Shown: positions 22,313-34,251, counted from the stretch's first letter. The stretch is DNA of 64,000 nucleotides from Endothia cerciana (GCA_026119935.1 JALRMH010000005.1:434001-498000), one strand, 5' to 3'. Translations and numbers: made by a program. Notes: generated by a model from the sequence alone, not told the origin.

Positions 22313-23980
22313 ATGCTTTCCCGCCTTCTGGAACCCGCCGCATCGACACTGAACCCGTTCAGGCGCTCGCTGTTCACCCACACCAATCACTCGTCACCCC
22401 TCGCTCGGTTTAGTGGCCGACGGCGTCTCATCACCACCATGATGGGCTCCCTTTCAGCACCCACCTTCAACGGCTTTGCCCAGGAACAAGACCGCCACGT
22501 CTTCTATGGGGGCAAGGCCCAACCGTCAGCCCGGAGCGCAGGCACCTTCCAGACCACCGACCCCTCAACCGCCAAGCCCATCGCCACCATCCACACATCC
22601 TCACCGGGATCCGTCAACGCCGCCATCGCCAGCGCGGCAGCCGCCTTCCCCTCGTGGGCCGCGACACCTCTGGTCGAGCGGTCCCGCATCCTCCACCGCG
22701 CCGTCGCCCTCCTGCGCAGCCGCAACGATGAGCTCGCCCGGGTCGAGACCCTCGACACCGGCAAGCCCTTCTCCGAGACGTCGGCCGTCGATATCGTCAC
22801 CGGCGCCGACGTGCTCGAGTACTACGCCTCCCTGATCGCCTCGGGCGGGCTGAACGGGGAGTCCTTCCGGCTGCGGCCCGAGGCGTCTGTGTACACGACC
22901 AAGGAGCCCCTGGGCGTGTGCGCGGCCATCGGCGCGTGGAACTACCCCATCCAGATCGCCCTGTGGAAGTCCGCGCCGTGTCTCGCAGCGGGGAACACGC
23001 TCGTGTACAAGCCGAGCGAGCACACGCCGCTGCACGCGCAGTACCTCGCGGAGATCTACCGCGAGGCCGGCATGCCGGACGGCGTGTTCAACGTGGTCTA
23101 CGGCGCGGGCGAGGTGGGCGCCCAGCTGTCGGCGCACCCCGAGGTCGCCAAGGTGAGCTTCACGGGCCAGGTGTCCACGGGCAAGAAGGTGGCCGGTGCC
23201 GCGGCGGGCGGCATGAAGTACGTCACCATGGAGCTGGGCGGGAAGAGCCCCGTGGTGGTGCTGCCGGACTGTGAGGTCGGGAACGCGGTCGACGGCGCCA
23301 TGATGGCGAATTTCTACAGCACGGGACAGGTCTGCACGAACGGGACGCGGGTGTTCGTGCCGGAAACGATGAAGGCGGAATTCGAGAAGGTATTGCTGCA
23401 GAAGATGCAGTTCATCCGGGCTGGGGACCTGTTCGACATGAACGTCAATTTCGGCCCCCTGAGCAGCAAGGCGCACCACGCGAAGGTGATCAGCTACATA
23501 CGGCACGGGATCCAGGAGGACAAGGCGAGGGTACTCTACGGCGGCGACACGTCACCAGAGGCTGTCAAGATACCGGCGGCGCTTCGACACGGGTTTTGGG
23601 TCCAGCCGACCGTGTTCACGGACTGCACCGATGATATGAAGATTGTGAAGGAGGAGATCTTCGGGCCGGTCATGTGCATCCTGACATATGATACGATAGA
23701 CGAGGCGGTCAGGAGGGCCAATGCGACAGACCTGGGCCTGGCTGCGGGCGTCTTCGGCAAGGATATCAACCAGTGCCACCAAGTGATCGCACAACTCGAC
23801 GCAGGCATAACATGGGTGAACACCTGGGGAGAGTCGCCTGCTGAGATGGCCGTGGGCGGCTGGAAGTCAAGTGGTCTTGGTGTGGAGAACGGCAGGAAGG
23901 GGCTCGAGGCATGGGTGAGGAACAAGAGCACGCTGGTCGAGATGGGCGGTGTGGTGCCAACCGTCTTTGCAAGGCTATAG
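22313..23980 (+). CDS. betaine-aldehyde-type dehydrogenase with probable mitochondrial presequence
   Basis: The gene is intronless and encodes 555 residues from the ATG at 22313. The first 40 residues (MLSRLLEPAASTLNPFRRSL and onward) are rich in Arg, Ser and Leu without acidic residues except one, as in mitochondrial presequences. A second start at 22439 would give a 513-residue cytosolic form beginning MMGSLSAP. The aldehyde dehydrogenase fold is clear: GAWNYPIQIALWK, general base Glu307 in MELGGKSP, nucleophile Cys341 in GQVCTNGTR, and EEIFGPVM. The TGQVCTNGTR context resembles betaine aldehyde dehydrogenases. It would oxidise betaine aldehyde to glycine betaine with NAD(P)+. The frame is open further upstream to 22019, but that extension is Pro/Arg-rich and poorly protein-like. 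Confidence 0.87.
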   Translation: MLSRLLEPAASTLNPFRRSLFTHTNHSSPLARFSGRRRLITTMMGSLSAPTFNGFAQEQDRHVFYGGKAQPSARSAGTFQTTDPSTAKPIATIHTSSPGSVNAAIASAAAAFPSWAATPLVERSRILHRAVALLRSRNDELARVETLDTGKPFSETSAVDIVTGADVLEYYASLIASGGLNGESFRLRPEASVYTTKEPLGVCAAIGAWNYPIQIALWKSAPCLAAGNTLVYKPSEHTPLHAQYLAEIYREAGMPDGVFNVVYGAGEVGAQLSAHPEVAKVSFTGQVSTGKKVAGAAAGGMKYVTMELGGKSPVVVLPDCEVGNAVDGAMMANFYSTGQVCTNGTRVFVPETMKAEFEKVLLQKMQFIRAGDLFDMNVNFGPLSSKAHHAKVISYIRHGIQEDKARVLYGGDTSPEAVKIPAALRHGFWVQPTVFTDCTDDMKIVKEEIFGPVMCILTYDTIDEAVRRANATDLGLAAGVFGKDINQCHQVIAQLDAGITWVNTWGESPAEMAVGGWKSSGLGVENGRKGLEAWVRNKSTLVEMGGVVPTVFARL

Positions 23981-24270
23981 CGAGGGGCGTCTGGGAATTC
24001 AAGAAAGGTTTGCGCAATGAGAGCAATATTTCGACGGATGTCTGCCCACCAGCAACCCACTCAGCCGCTTTTGAGTTGACGCTTCACAATACCCCTCTAC
24101 ATTTTGATCGAAAATTGGTACTATGTCAGCCATGATGGAATATAGATGCCATGGTATCAGACTTTAAAATTATCGCTCGATCCTACTATTTTCTGGCCAG
24201 CAGTATGCATATAGATAGTATGTACAATTTTCTCCGAGCCGTGGGCTGAGCCACAGCCATGTCCAGCTGC

Positions 24271-26511
24271 CTACGGCGTTGTAAGTACACCCCCTGTGTT
24301 CTGGACAGATGGAGCTGCAATTGCCAATGCCTTGCTAAAGTCTAATGTGCCTGTGATCTTGTCAGCACCTTTCCAAGCGGCAAGACAGCACGAGCTCGGA
24401 GAATATCATCTCTTACCTAGCCCAGTCACAGCGTCCCACCCGGTCGCCGCCGCCCAGCCAGCATTGGGGACCACCGGACTGCCATTCGGCTGCCCGTTGA
24501 AACGAGCTTGCCCATTGCAGCCTGTCGATGTTCCCGTGGTGATATCATTAAAGGCGGTCGAAGCATTTGAGTACAGGAAAGGGTTCAAAAAGCCCATGGT
24601 TGACTGGTTGGATGCGATACGGGCCGTGTTCAAGAGGCCGACAAGGCCGTTGAAGGTGGGTGCTGCGCTATCGGGCTGTCAGAACAGTTTACTTCCTCGT
24701 AGAGAACATAGAGAATGGGTGATGTCTGAAGCTGTCTCATGGGGTCTCAGCATGCCTTACAAGCGACAGAGTCGCCCGCAGACAAAGAGATCGCGCCCCC
24801 GCTCCCGCCCCCTGAGATCAGCCCAGCAAATAGATATCATCCGTTAGAACACCTACCAAGACGTTCCCTGTACAGCACTGTCATGCCCTGCGTCGACGAT
24901 CCTATAGTTTACGGACTGCGCGGCGACGTCCGGAAACCCTCTTCCTGTGGCATTGAACAGGCCGGTGAAGTTATCGCCGACTGTCTGCAGATAGCTGGAG
25001 ACGACTGCGTCTTGATAAGCAGGCCGGGGCCATACATTCGAGAACCCGCCTGAGGAAAAGAAGGTGGCTGATTCCGGAGCGATGCCTTCAGTCTGCGATG
25101 ACGTTAGATCTCGAGCCCAGCGATTCCAGGATTGTGGGTCGCGCTACTTACCCCACCGACCGCCGTCACATATGGGCACGAGGCTGGGAACTGAGGCTGA
25201 AACCGGGTAGCATTTGTCCCGTCATTCGCTTCGCAGAAGTCCCCCGTCCCCGAATCTCCCGACGCAACGATGACCGACTTCCCGCGTGCGCCCAGCTGAG
25301 CGAACATGTTGCACACCTGGGTGGCGTACGAGAGGGGGATCTCTTGTTCATTATCTCCATACGAGATGGATATCGAATTGGGAATCTGGGCGTTGTCCAT
25401 GGCGAGGAGGCCCATGGCGAATTCCAGAAAGGGCTCGTTGGTATTGTCCGCCTGCGTTGGGGAGTCGCCGTCCGGGACAAGCTGGCCCAGCCCTCCAGTG
25501 ACGAATTCAGTGACCGGAATATCAAAACCGACCGCCATGACATACTGCTGATCCAGGTTGGCCTCGCCAGAATCATTGTTGCTTGTCTGGTCGTTGACAC
25601 CGCCGTTGAAGGTCACCACCGAGAACTAGAGCACAGGTCAGCGTTGCTCGCCATAGACCAGATCTCTCGGCTCTTACATTCTTCCCGGCGGTAAAAGGAG
25701 CATACACCTGTGAGAACGCGGCCTGGTCGGTGAGGCGAGCAGACTCTCCCACGAATGAAGCATATCCGAGTGCGTTGCCACCAGCCGAGCTGCCCCTGAG
25801 GTTGACATTGTATAGCTGGAACAAACACTGCGGCGTGATCGAAGTGGCGCAAGATGAATTGACCGTCATGGCCGCGGCAGCATCCGTCTTCAGGTCCGGA
25901 GGTGCTGAGACCCATTTGGACTCCTCCCCCTGAGTCGGGCTGCCCGGATCCAAGACATTCATGTGAGATGCAAAGCGTGTTGTAGAGCCAAACCGCGTCG
26001 TTGGCTGGACGAAGTTGATGTGCGCTGCGACTTCCCTGGGTACTGAATATCTCGTCGTCCTGAGCAGCTGCTCGCCCTCTGCATTGCTGTACCAGCCGAA
26101 CTGCGTATCCAGCAGCCTGTTCGCAGTAGCGACGTTCGTTCGGAAGAAAATATAGTCTCCGTCGTCCCGGATGCTCGTGACATTGTTCTCACGCAACCAG
26201 CTTATAGCCATTGATGATGCCTCGTCGCTCGGTCTCAGGAGGCTGCGCAACTCGTGTCCTTCATAATGTTTGCCATACTGCGGGTGTGTCGGGGTCGACA
26301 CTTGTATTAAGCTTTCATAAAACTCGTCGAGGTTTTGTTGTTTTAGAGACAACTTCAACTTTACGGCTTCATTGGCCCTGGCACTCCGTACATATGTCCA
26401 GCCCCTCGGCACCTGTTGCAACGACTCGAAAACATTGTCGAACGCCGATACTGAGGACAACAAAACACTAGAAACGGAAATTGCGTGGAGAGCCCACCTG
26501 GAGCACTTCAT
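24271..26511 (-). CDS. secreted sedolisin-family tripeptidyl peptidase (S53)
   Basis: Exons 26511-25678, 25625-25152, 25092-24857, 24667-24417 and 24350-24271 join to 624 residues with all phases consistent. A signal peptide follows the ATG at 26511 (MKCSRWALHAISVSSVLLSS); an in-frame ATG lies 24 bases upstream. A pro-domain is followed by the peptidase domain with the sedolisin residues: Glu299 and Asp303 in SGEANLDQQ, oxyanion Asp402 in ASGDSGTGD, and nucleophile Ser514 in GTSCAAPTF, a motif created by the exon 3-4 splice. The end TGLGTLDFSKAL comes from the last small exon. Sedolisins are acid-active secreted serine-carboxyl peptidases that release tripeptides from protein substrates. The intron between exons 3 and 4 (189 nt) is long for this locus. 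Confidence 0.9.
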
Positions 26512-28503
26512 CTTGGAGGGTTTGAGAGGCTTCAAAATGACAGAAACGCAATGATCGAGAGTCGGAACAGTCTTGCGTGGATATAAGGGACGGAGGGGAT
26601 TATACCTCGCTGTTGATAGGTGTGCCGATCTTCGTCTGATCTTAGACGCCCGGTCTTGTCAGTTGTTTCGTATCCTAGTGTCCCGGTTCAGTCCCACAAT
26701 CGTGAAAGACATCGGAGACAAAACCCCCCACTGCCTCTGCAACCCGTTTCAGACAATGAAGCATAAGTACCAAGACGTCCGGTCCCGGTGGGGAGGCGCA
26801 GGGGTGGAGGGGCAGAACCGTACGACTTGTCTACACGCTGTCGACGAGGCTCCGAGACAGCCCTGAAGTTTAACGGTCTTTAGAAATTTAATATTGGAGC
26901 CGATCGCAGAGTGATCCTTCATGAGTAGCGTTCAGGATGTCCCGGATGGACAGATAGCAAGATCGCTGAGTAACCAGAAAGCATGAAAACAAAGATCTCT
27001 GAGCTCTTGACGGCCTTGATTGGTGCCATGTTCCGACCTGATGCATCGTCCAGATGTAGATGGTGCAGCCATGCCACGGCTGTACATATGTAATGTTTGG
27101 CATAATTATCTGCTTGCTTATGTACACAATGCAGTCTTCTTACACTTTAGGAGTCAACCGGTTTGCTCTACATCCATGCCAAGTACCAAGGCCGCTACCA
27201 GACGAAGGCAGACTGGTAATACGCACTTCACAGAGACCTTAGGAGGATCGAATGCGCATAATGCAGATTCCATCACTGGAGTGCACCAAAAAGAGGTACC
27301 GGCTCCAGATGGATCCCCAAGACCCTATGAGCACTCAAGTACGACAGGATAAACTCAGCGATATTATAGAGGACCAAATAGAAGGGTCAAAGAAGGATCA
27401 ACGGCAAGATGTCTTAAGAGGCCTAGGGGGGTTTAGAGGACTCACATCGTGGAGTGGTCGGACTTTCGTCACATCAAGGCGCGAGAATACGATGGAGTGA
27501 CTAGAGTCATAAAGCGAAGTCACGTAGCATCGGATATTCATTCTCGTGGAGATGCGCCTTTCGGCCTTAAGCACTGTGAGAAGTGCCTAGTGCTTCATCC
27601 ATTCACATGGGATGTTTTTTGGGCTGTCCGGCGATAATCCCCGGATATGCCTTTTCACTGAGACTTTTACGATGAACCTTATTCGAGCCCTATCGATGCG
27701 AGCAGATTTCTACACTGCCATGGCCCAACGACCTTGTGACCTCGCTAAACACCCCCTCCCAGAGAACGCAGGGCTAAAGAGGCTTCCCGGAACTTCGTAC
27801 CCCGCTCTCATGTCTGAATCTACAACCATTCTTATCAATTCATGAAAGGTATAACCGATGCAGAGTATTTATAGCAATTCTAAGTGTGCTGGGTATATGT
27901 GGACTATGCGATTGACGCAAAATTACAGCCCAGCTTCCTTCAGTCTAGTTCTCGGGTGGAAGCCTTTATCTTTCATTCCCTACCGACCAATCTTTTTCAC
28001 ACACACTCTCTCTCTGGCAGTCGGCCAGACCTCGACCGGACGCTGTTATAATATTTTCCGCGCCACGCATGATGCCGGCACATCCCGCGCTACATCTATC
28101 ATAAGGGTGCAGGATCTTCCACGAATCCCTCTTTGGTTTGCTTGCTTTAGCCCGTGTGCCTGGTTCGAGTTCGCATACACATCCTTGTTTGGTGCACAAC
28201 GACCAATATTCGCAACCCCAGTTCTTGGACACCTTCAGCATTGGCATCAGGAAACATTGGTGGTTTCTGACCAAACCTCCTCACCTGCCGGAAATGGACT
28301 CTTGGCATGGACATGAGGGCGGGACGAATTCGTCAAACAAGGTATGAAGATGGTGTTATAAACAGCACCGAGGTCAGCCTGGTGGACTACTGTCATGATG
28401 GGACAGCTTTGGCTCGGGACAATTCCTTCTAGCTTCTCAACGGCCCTGAGATTATTAGCTCTTCCGCTACCCTTAGCCGTACGCGTCAGTTCGAGTTACC
28501 ACC
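26512..28503. other. 2.0-kb intergenic region between divergent secreted-enzyme genes
   Basis: This stretch separates the sedolisin and polygalacturonase start codons. Small open frames exist on both strands but none has an intron pattern, signal peptide or recognisable motif. No tRNA or transposon ends were found. Confidence 0.5.
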
Positions 28504-29908
28504 ATGCAATCGCACGCAGCCCTGCTCTTGGCCGTCTGGGCCAGGGCCATCTTGGCAGCCCCTGCACCCGAGGCTGCCCCTGCCCCGACGCCTGCTCCCA
28601 GCCCTCACGAGGTTGAGCGGGCGATCGAGGCACGAGCAGCGACTTGCAAGTTCACCGGCAGCCTTGGGTACTCTTCTGCCTCCGTGTCCAAGTCCTCATG
28701 CTCCACAATCATTCTGGACACTTTGACCGTTCCCGCAGGCGTCACGCTCGACTTGACGGATCTGCCCGACGACACCGTCGTCATCTTTGAAGGCGAGACC
28801 ACCTTTGGGTATAAGGAGTGGTCTGGGCCCCTCTTCGCTGTTTCTGGCACCGGTATCACGGTGGCTGGTGAGTCATCAGGTGGCTCGATCTTGAACGGCA
28901 ACGGCGCGGTAAGGCATTCCAAAGGCTTAATGGTCCTTGTGGCTGAGATGCTGATCTTTGTAAAAAGGACTACTGGGACGGTGAGGGGAGCAACGGCGGA
29001 AAGACAAAGCCGAAGTTCTTCCAGGCTCATGACCTCACGGACTCGCTCATCGAGACACTCACCATCCTGAACCCGCCTGTTCAGGTATTTAGTGTCAACG
29101 GTGCATCGAACCTGGAACTGGCGTACATCACGATTGATGCCTCGGCCGGGGACAGTCTAGGCGCCAACACTGATGGGTTTGATATTGGTAGTTCAGACAC
29201 TGTCACTATTGAGTACGCAACTGTCTACAACCAAGACGATTGTGTGGCTATCAACTCTGGCACAGTGAGAGGCTCTGGAATGTTGCGAAGGTGAACAAGG
29301 CTCGTTGACTGACATCGTCCTCAGAACATCATCTTCAAGAATGGCTACTGCTCTGGTGGCCACGGCCTGTCTATCGGGTCTGTAGGTGGGCGTGACGACA
29401 ACACGGTCGAGGATGTCTCATTCACAACCTCTACGGTCATCAGCTCCGTCAATGGTAAGGTCCTCAAGCATCCGACGGTGGCTGAACTGGGCATGTGCTG
29501 ATAGAAGTCCCAGGAATCCGTATCAAGGCCACTGAGGGAGACACGGGTACAATCAGTGGTATTGAGTACGACGACATCACCCTATCGGACATCTCCAAGT
29601 AGGAATTCTCACAGCAATCCAAGAGAGATGAGACTTGCTAACAAACTCCACGCAGATATGGTATCCTCATTGAACAGAACTACGATGGGGGAGACCTAAA
29701 GGGCTCTCCAACCAGCGGCATTCCCATCACTGACCTCACGATCAAGAACATCGATGGCGCCGACGCACTCTCGAGCTCTGGATACGATGTTGTGATTGTG
29801 TGTGGCTCGGGCGCATGCTCTGACTGGACCTGGTCCGATGTCGATGTGACTGGTGGCACTAAGTACAGTGGGTGCGAGAACGTCCCGAGCGGCATCGCGT
29901 GCTCTTGA
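28504..29908 (+). CDS. secreted endopolygalacturonase (GH28)
   Basis: Five exons (28504-28908, 28968-29264, 29325-29454, 29514-29598, 29656-29908) give 389 residues. The protein begins with a signal peptide (MQSHAALLLAVWARAILA) and a Pro-rich propeptide. The GH28 catalytic set is complete: NTDGFD with Asp204, QDDC with Asp225 and Asp226, GHG with His247, and RIK with Arg280 and Lys282. These bind and hydrolyse alpha-1,4-linked galacturonan in pectin by an inverting mechanism. A beta-helix repeat pattern and paired cysteines near the C-terminus fit the family. It suggests a plant-associated or saprotrophic lifestyle. Confidence 0.93.
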
Positions 29909-30081
29909 ACGAGGTTCAAGACGGGCTGCTTCATCTTCGCAATGCAGAAGCAGTCTTGCCTCAATATAGCCGCTTTTCTAGGACATACAATGAACTACTG
30001 ATATCTGACCTCCGAAGAGAAAGCACGCCCAGGTCTTATAACCTAAACAATGCCCCTCGCGAATACCGTCGTCCGCAACTC

Positions 30082-31116
30082 CTACAACTCTGTCCTCCAG
30101 TATTCATCCAGGACATCTTGCGTGACCTCAAATGCCCAATGGTGGCACGTCTGATGCATAACCGGGCTAACCTCTGGGGATTCTTCATCCTCTCCGTCGT
30201 CCCACACTGTCCTGACGCCGGATGCCACGTACTTTTTCAACAGCATTTGCCGCCATCTGCCCGTAGATCCCACACATTTCTTCCAGCGGCTGACCTGCCT
30301 CTCGTCGTCCTCGCATCTCCTCCCTGCAAAAAATCGACAATACCACTGAAACCATCCCCTAACGTCGAATCGGTGGTTGATCCACCCGCTCGCCTCCCAT
30401 TCCTCGATGCTCTGCCCACAGGCCACCTTGAACTTGTTCGCTTCGGGGTCGTACGTTGGGGATGTGAGGTAGTAGGGGATGTTGAGGCCCTCAATCCATG
30501 ACGGTAGAAGCTCGAGGTAGTCACTGGAAACCGTCGTGCCCAGCTTCTTCGAGTACAAGGGCCGGAAGTAGGAGCCGCCGAAAGCACCTTCGCGGAGAAC
30601 CTCAGCGGGTGGCTTGTTGGGCGTGAATTCTGGGTGAGAATCGAAGTGGAAAACGCCGTTCTCATCACGTATGGGAGGAGGTGCGGTTGGCGTCCAGGAG
30701 GACCAGGATGCTCGGAGCTCTTCGAGATACTGATCAACGTTGCCTTCAGGCTCCCCCCCTTCAGATTCCGCTTCTTCGTCTTTGATAAGCGTGCCTGTGA
30801 TCTGTCTTTTGGATGGCTTTCCCCCCTTGTCTAACACGGGCACGGAGCGTTCCGCCAGGCCAGCATCGTCATCATCATTATATGTCGGCCTCGTCGGCGC
30901 TGCCGCTATGCGAGCCGAGGTTCTCGTGGGCGGAGCATTCACTCTCGGCTTAGCTATGCGAGGCCTCTTCGCGATCCGTCCCCGACCAGTGACACTGGAC
31001 CTCGCTGCCGAGTCCTGGATGGCCTGCGCCTGCGCTACGGCCCCAAGCTCTTCCAGCAGTGCTTTGTTCCGGTTGATGTTCTCTTGCCTCCGGGTGGAGA
31101 ATGTACTGGTTGCCAT
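30082..31116 (-). CDS. hypothetical basic/acidic protein with aromatic-rich C-terminal domain
   Basis: An intronless 344-residue frame that I do not recognise by name. The first 110 residues are low-complexity and basic, with likely nuclear localisation signals (GRIAKRPRIAKPR), followed by an acidic stretch (DEEAESEGGEPEG). The second half is compact and rich in Trp, Tyr and Phe, with GWFQWYCRFFAGRRC and then a run of basic residues (QVSRWKKCVG, RWRQMLLKK). That pattern looks like a folded, conserved domain, and I recall similar uncharacterised proteins from diverse fungi, but give no function. The gene ends 173 bases from the polygalacturonase stop, in convergent orientation. Confidence 0.75.
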   Translation of the reverse strand: MATSTFSTRRQENINRNKALLEELGAVAQAQAIQDSAARSSVTGRGRIAKRPRIAKPRVNAPPTRTSARIAAAPTRPTYNDDDDAGLAERSVPVLDKGGKPSKRQITGTLIKDEEAESEGGEPEGNVDQYLEELRASWSSWTPTAPPPIRDENGVFHFDSHPEFTPNKPPAEVLREGAFGGSYFRPLYSKKLGTTVSSDYLELLPSWIEGLNIPYYLTSPTYDPEANKFKVACGQSIEEWEASGWINHRFDVRGWFQWYCRFFAGRRCEDDERQVSRWKKCVGSTGRWRQMLLKKYVASGVRTVWDDGEDEESPEVSPVMHQTCHHWAFEVTQDVLDEYWRTEL

Positions 31117-32723
31117 GATTGCTGCTTTGAAGGTGGCAAGGTCTCGTCAGTGATCAGAATGGCCTGGCAAAGCCAGTGGCATGCGAATCATTCACCAACC
31201 AGGTACGCAATCTTTGCCATTCTTTACGCATGCCCTCCTAGTAAATCGAGAAGCTCAAGAGGTCGTAATTAAGAGGTGACGTCATGGTCATTACACTACT
31301 AGCAGCAAGGCTAGTGTGCTGGAGCAGGGCTGAGCTGACAGGGATCTCCTTGTCAATACTCCAGCCTACAACTTCTCTTAGGCCTTCCTAACAAAAGTCA
31401 ATACGTCGCCGGGAAGACGGTCGAATGCATGCTGCTGTTCTGCAGATGCGGAATTTGTGGGAATTGGGCCATGTTTACTTGACTGAAAAGGCATCTGTTG
31501 GCGAGTGGTGTGCCAAGTCCAGCTAAACAGTCAAAAGCTTGAGATATAAGTGGAGTGCGGAAGAGCCCGATGACTTGACACTCACTTACTTAGTAGTCTT
31601 TCCTTGCCATGGAGCAGTCTTCATAATGGGACACAAGTAAGCTTAAGCGCACACTTGGTCAGAAGGATTGTTTCTGCCCTCCATAGCTTTAGAAAGTGCT
31701 GTCCAGATGGCAAAGACTGCTGGAGAATGAGTGGATGTCCCCTTCAAACTGGTAATGCAGAATGAATTGTGCAGCAGGATCTTCTTAGCAGAGCACCCCA
31801 TTCCTAGCCCTAAAGAGGCACTTCAAAATGGCAACTCGTTCGAGACCTGGTAGCTTTCAACCTACAGATTGAAAAGGCCTCTGAGTTATCTGTTCCTGGC
31901 TTGTTTTCTTGAAACATTCCCATCAAATTCTGTCCGGACCTCTCTTTAATGTTTGTTTCGTCTGGCTACTTCTGTAGCACCAGCCTCCCTCCTAATATAT
32001 TCACACAGTGTTCTCTCTAGTTCAACTTGATAAGGCACTTTATTCAGGAATGTCTCTATATGACTGAGCAACATAATTCTGTTTGGCAAGTCCTTGAAAA
32101 GAAATCTTATGCTATTCTGTCCTGAGGCTAGTAACGTTTTCCCTCTTACTTATCTTGAGGACCTCCGAGAATTAGTAGTTGAAAGGTTTAGTCCGATAAC
32201 TTGGAAGATTTCCTCTTCTTCTGTATGGGCTGGACTGCAGACTTTCGATCTGGTTCCCCGAGACTCGGCATGTAGACACTGCCTAGGCGCTATGAGTGAG
32301 AGACCGAGCAGACCTGAGAGCAACCAGCCCCGAACCCTGGTCAGCCTTGGGGACGCCCGGCTCCTGCCATAGCGCCACAGTCACAGCTGCTCGTGCATCA
32401 AACAAAGGACCTCCTACTGCCCCGCCGCCAACCCCTCCAACACTGGTTTCTTTCAATCACCTTCACAACACACACTCCTTGAAGCACCATCACCAACACC
32501 AACTAACAGACAATCCTTTGACTTCACCTGCATCTCTTATCATAACTTGAGGGTCCACTGCACCAAAGTATTCAATTCTGCTCAACCCCTCAACGACCAT
32601 ACAGAGGGCGTGACAGCAACAGCAACAGCCGCCGCTGCCGAGTCTTGCGCTCACGACGAAGCTCAGCCTTGCGAAACATCTCAAGAGAACGGCGACATAC
32701 CAATCAAACTGACAAGGAGCACC
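31117..32723. other. 1.6-kb intergenic region with long CA-rich leader
   Basis: I see no gene here. From about 32390 to 32723 the sequence becomes rich in C and A (CACCAACACC-like), typical of long fungal 5' leaders, and it leads into the start codon at 32724. The part 31300-32100 shows no recognisable element. Confidence 0.5.
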
Positions 32724-33810
32724 ATGAAGGTAGGCTTTTCGCCCTGTCTTGGAAGGCCTCGCGACCCTCGCTCTCGTTTGTTTGTCTCCTCGCCCTCTTG
32801 AACAATAGCCCAGCTTGTTGTCCTTGTCAACAGCAGTCCAATCTATCCTCCTCCCCACCAACAGGGAATCCGATCTGTTCTCCGCTTGTCGAAATCAAAC
32901 TGTATTGCTTTCTCTTCCTCGTCGAACGCGATCTGAGTTGTCCTTAAGCCAAAACACCATCCCAAACTGTCCCCCTTGTATAATCAGAAAGCAAGCTGAT
33001 TCACGAAAGGTCTCGTTCCAGCTTCTCCAGGCCCTAGTGGTCCTCTGCTTCCTTGGAGGAGTCCCGGGAAGCATCGGATACGACGCTCGAGTCAACCTTG
33101 TTGGTGTTACGGCCGACGGCTCTTCTACCAACAAACCAGATGCTAGTACTACCGGTTCCTATCTCGTTGAATCCCCGCCTCGCGTTGATGACAAGAACAA
33201 TGCCTCTCCCAGCATCAGTGATGCATTCATGGAGACCCTGATCGCGCCGATGCGTACGATTCAGACATCTGTCGAGTCCTCTCCGGTCAGCCTTAGCAAC
33301 TATGCTCCTGATGCTAAGTCCCAAGTCCTGACTTCTAGCAATGCCGACTGCAAAGCCCTTCCTGGGCGCCCCGCCAACAGCTACCCCAAGCTTGACGCCG
33401 ATAACGAGAACCATGGCATCCTCCCTTGTGAAGCAATTGGGTCTGATAGCGCCAACGCCGCTGTTGTCACATTCTCTGGACCAGCTCCCTCAAATGATGA
33501 CCTCGGAGTCTCCAGCCTCAGGTTCACGCTCCAGCAGTTCACTATAGCTACAGGTACTCGGCATGTAGACGTCGCTGCGACGAGCTCATGCAACCTTGCC
33601 TGTCGAAGTGACGACGAGCTCCAGAACAAGTGCGACGACCCACCCTACTCGGTCTCCTATGTTGGCGAAAAGGTTGAGAGCTGCATTACGATGGACACTC
33701 CCTCCGAACCCTGCCCAACACTTGGCACAAGTGTCCTCAGCACAGGCTCCAGGAGCACGCACCCAGGTTCTGTCGACGGGAATGATGACGAGTCCGCTGG
33801 TCTGGATTAG
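32724..33810 (+). CDS. putative secreted protein of unknown function, ends at an in-frame TAG
   Basis: Model: a six-base first exon (ATG AAG, 32724-32729), a 280-base intron and exon 2 from 33010. Splicing creates MKVSFQLLQALVVLCFLGG, a good signal peptide, which is the main support for the start. The mature part is Ser/Thr/Asp-rich with scattered cysteines (SCNLACRSDDE, KCDDPPYS) and no family I recognise. The frame stops at TAG 33808-33810 but stays open in the same frame for another 147 codons. Either the gene truly ends here, or it is a truncated allele, or a poorly scoring intron removes the stop. An alternative start at 32815 without the first exon lacks a signal peptide at the N-terminus. 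Confidence 0.5.
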
Positions 33811-34251
33811 GATTCCAAAGCTCTGGAGACACGTCAAGATCCCGAGGAACCACACGGCGAGGTATCATTCCAGTGGGGTATGCATACAATATACGGGGGC
33901 GAGATTGGTCCTGTCCTTATGGATCCATCTCTGATCAAGCCGGCTGGACACTTTCATGCGGGTTATACTAAGTCTCACGAGAGAAGCGACGTGTCCGAGC
34001 AGCTTTGCGAGCAGTGGAACAGTGGACTAGCTTCAAACGACAACGGCGTACAGCGGTCTGCTGGCGTCGAGTCTGAGACACACGTCGATATGACGACCTT
34101 CTGGGCCGAGGTGCTGAAGCTGATGCAGTCGGAGCTAGAGCTTGTGGAGCGGACTGGACTCCACCAAATCGCAGGCCCCACCGAAGAAGGCAGACAGTAT
34201 TCCGACATGCCTATTATGGACTTGGATACCAGCATGCCTCCAAGCCCGTAA
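33811..34251 (+). other. open frame continuing past the TAG of the preceding gene
   Basis: Immediately after TAG 33808-33810 the same frame runs for 146 sense codons to a stop at 34249-34251. Composition is protein-like (GPVLMDPSLIKPAGHFHAGY; TFWAEVLKLMQSELELVERT). It may be the original C-terminus of the upstream gene, now cut off. Confidence 0.45.

Noticed and set aside
22601..23506. 301-codon open frame antisense to the aldehyde dehydrogenase
   Set aside because: It is a product of high GC at third positions of the real gene; composition is His/Arg/Val-rich with no motif.
31300..32400. Degenerate transposon in the gap before the secreted protein gene
   Set aside because: No terminal repeats, target duplication or polymerase/transposase motif could be found by eye.
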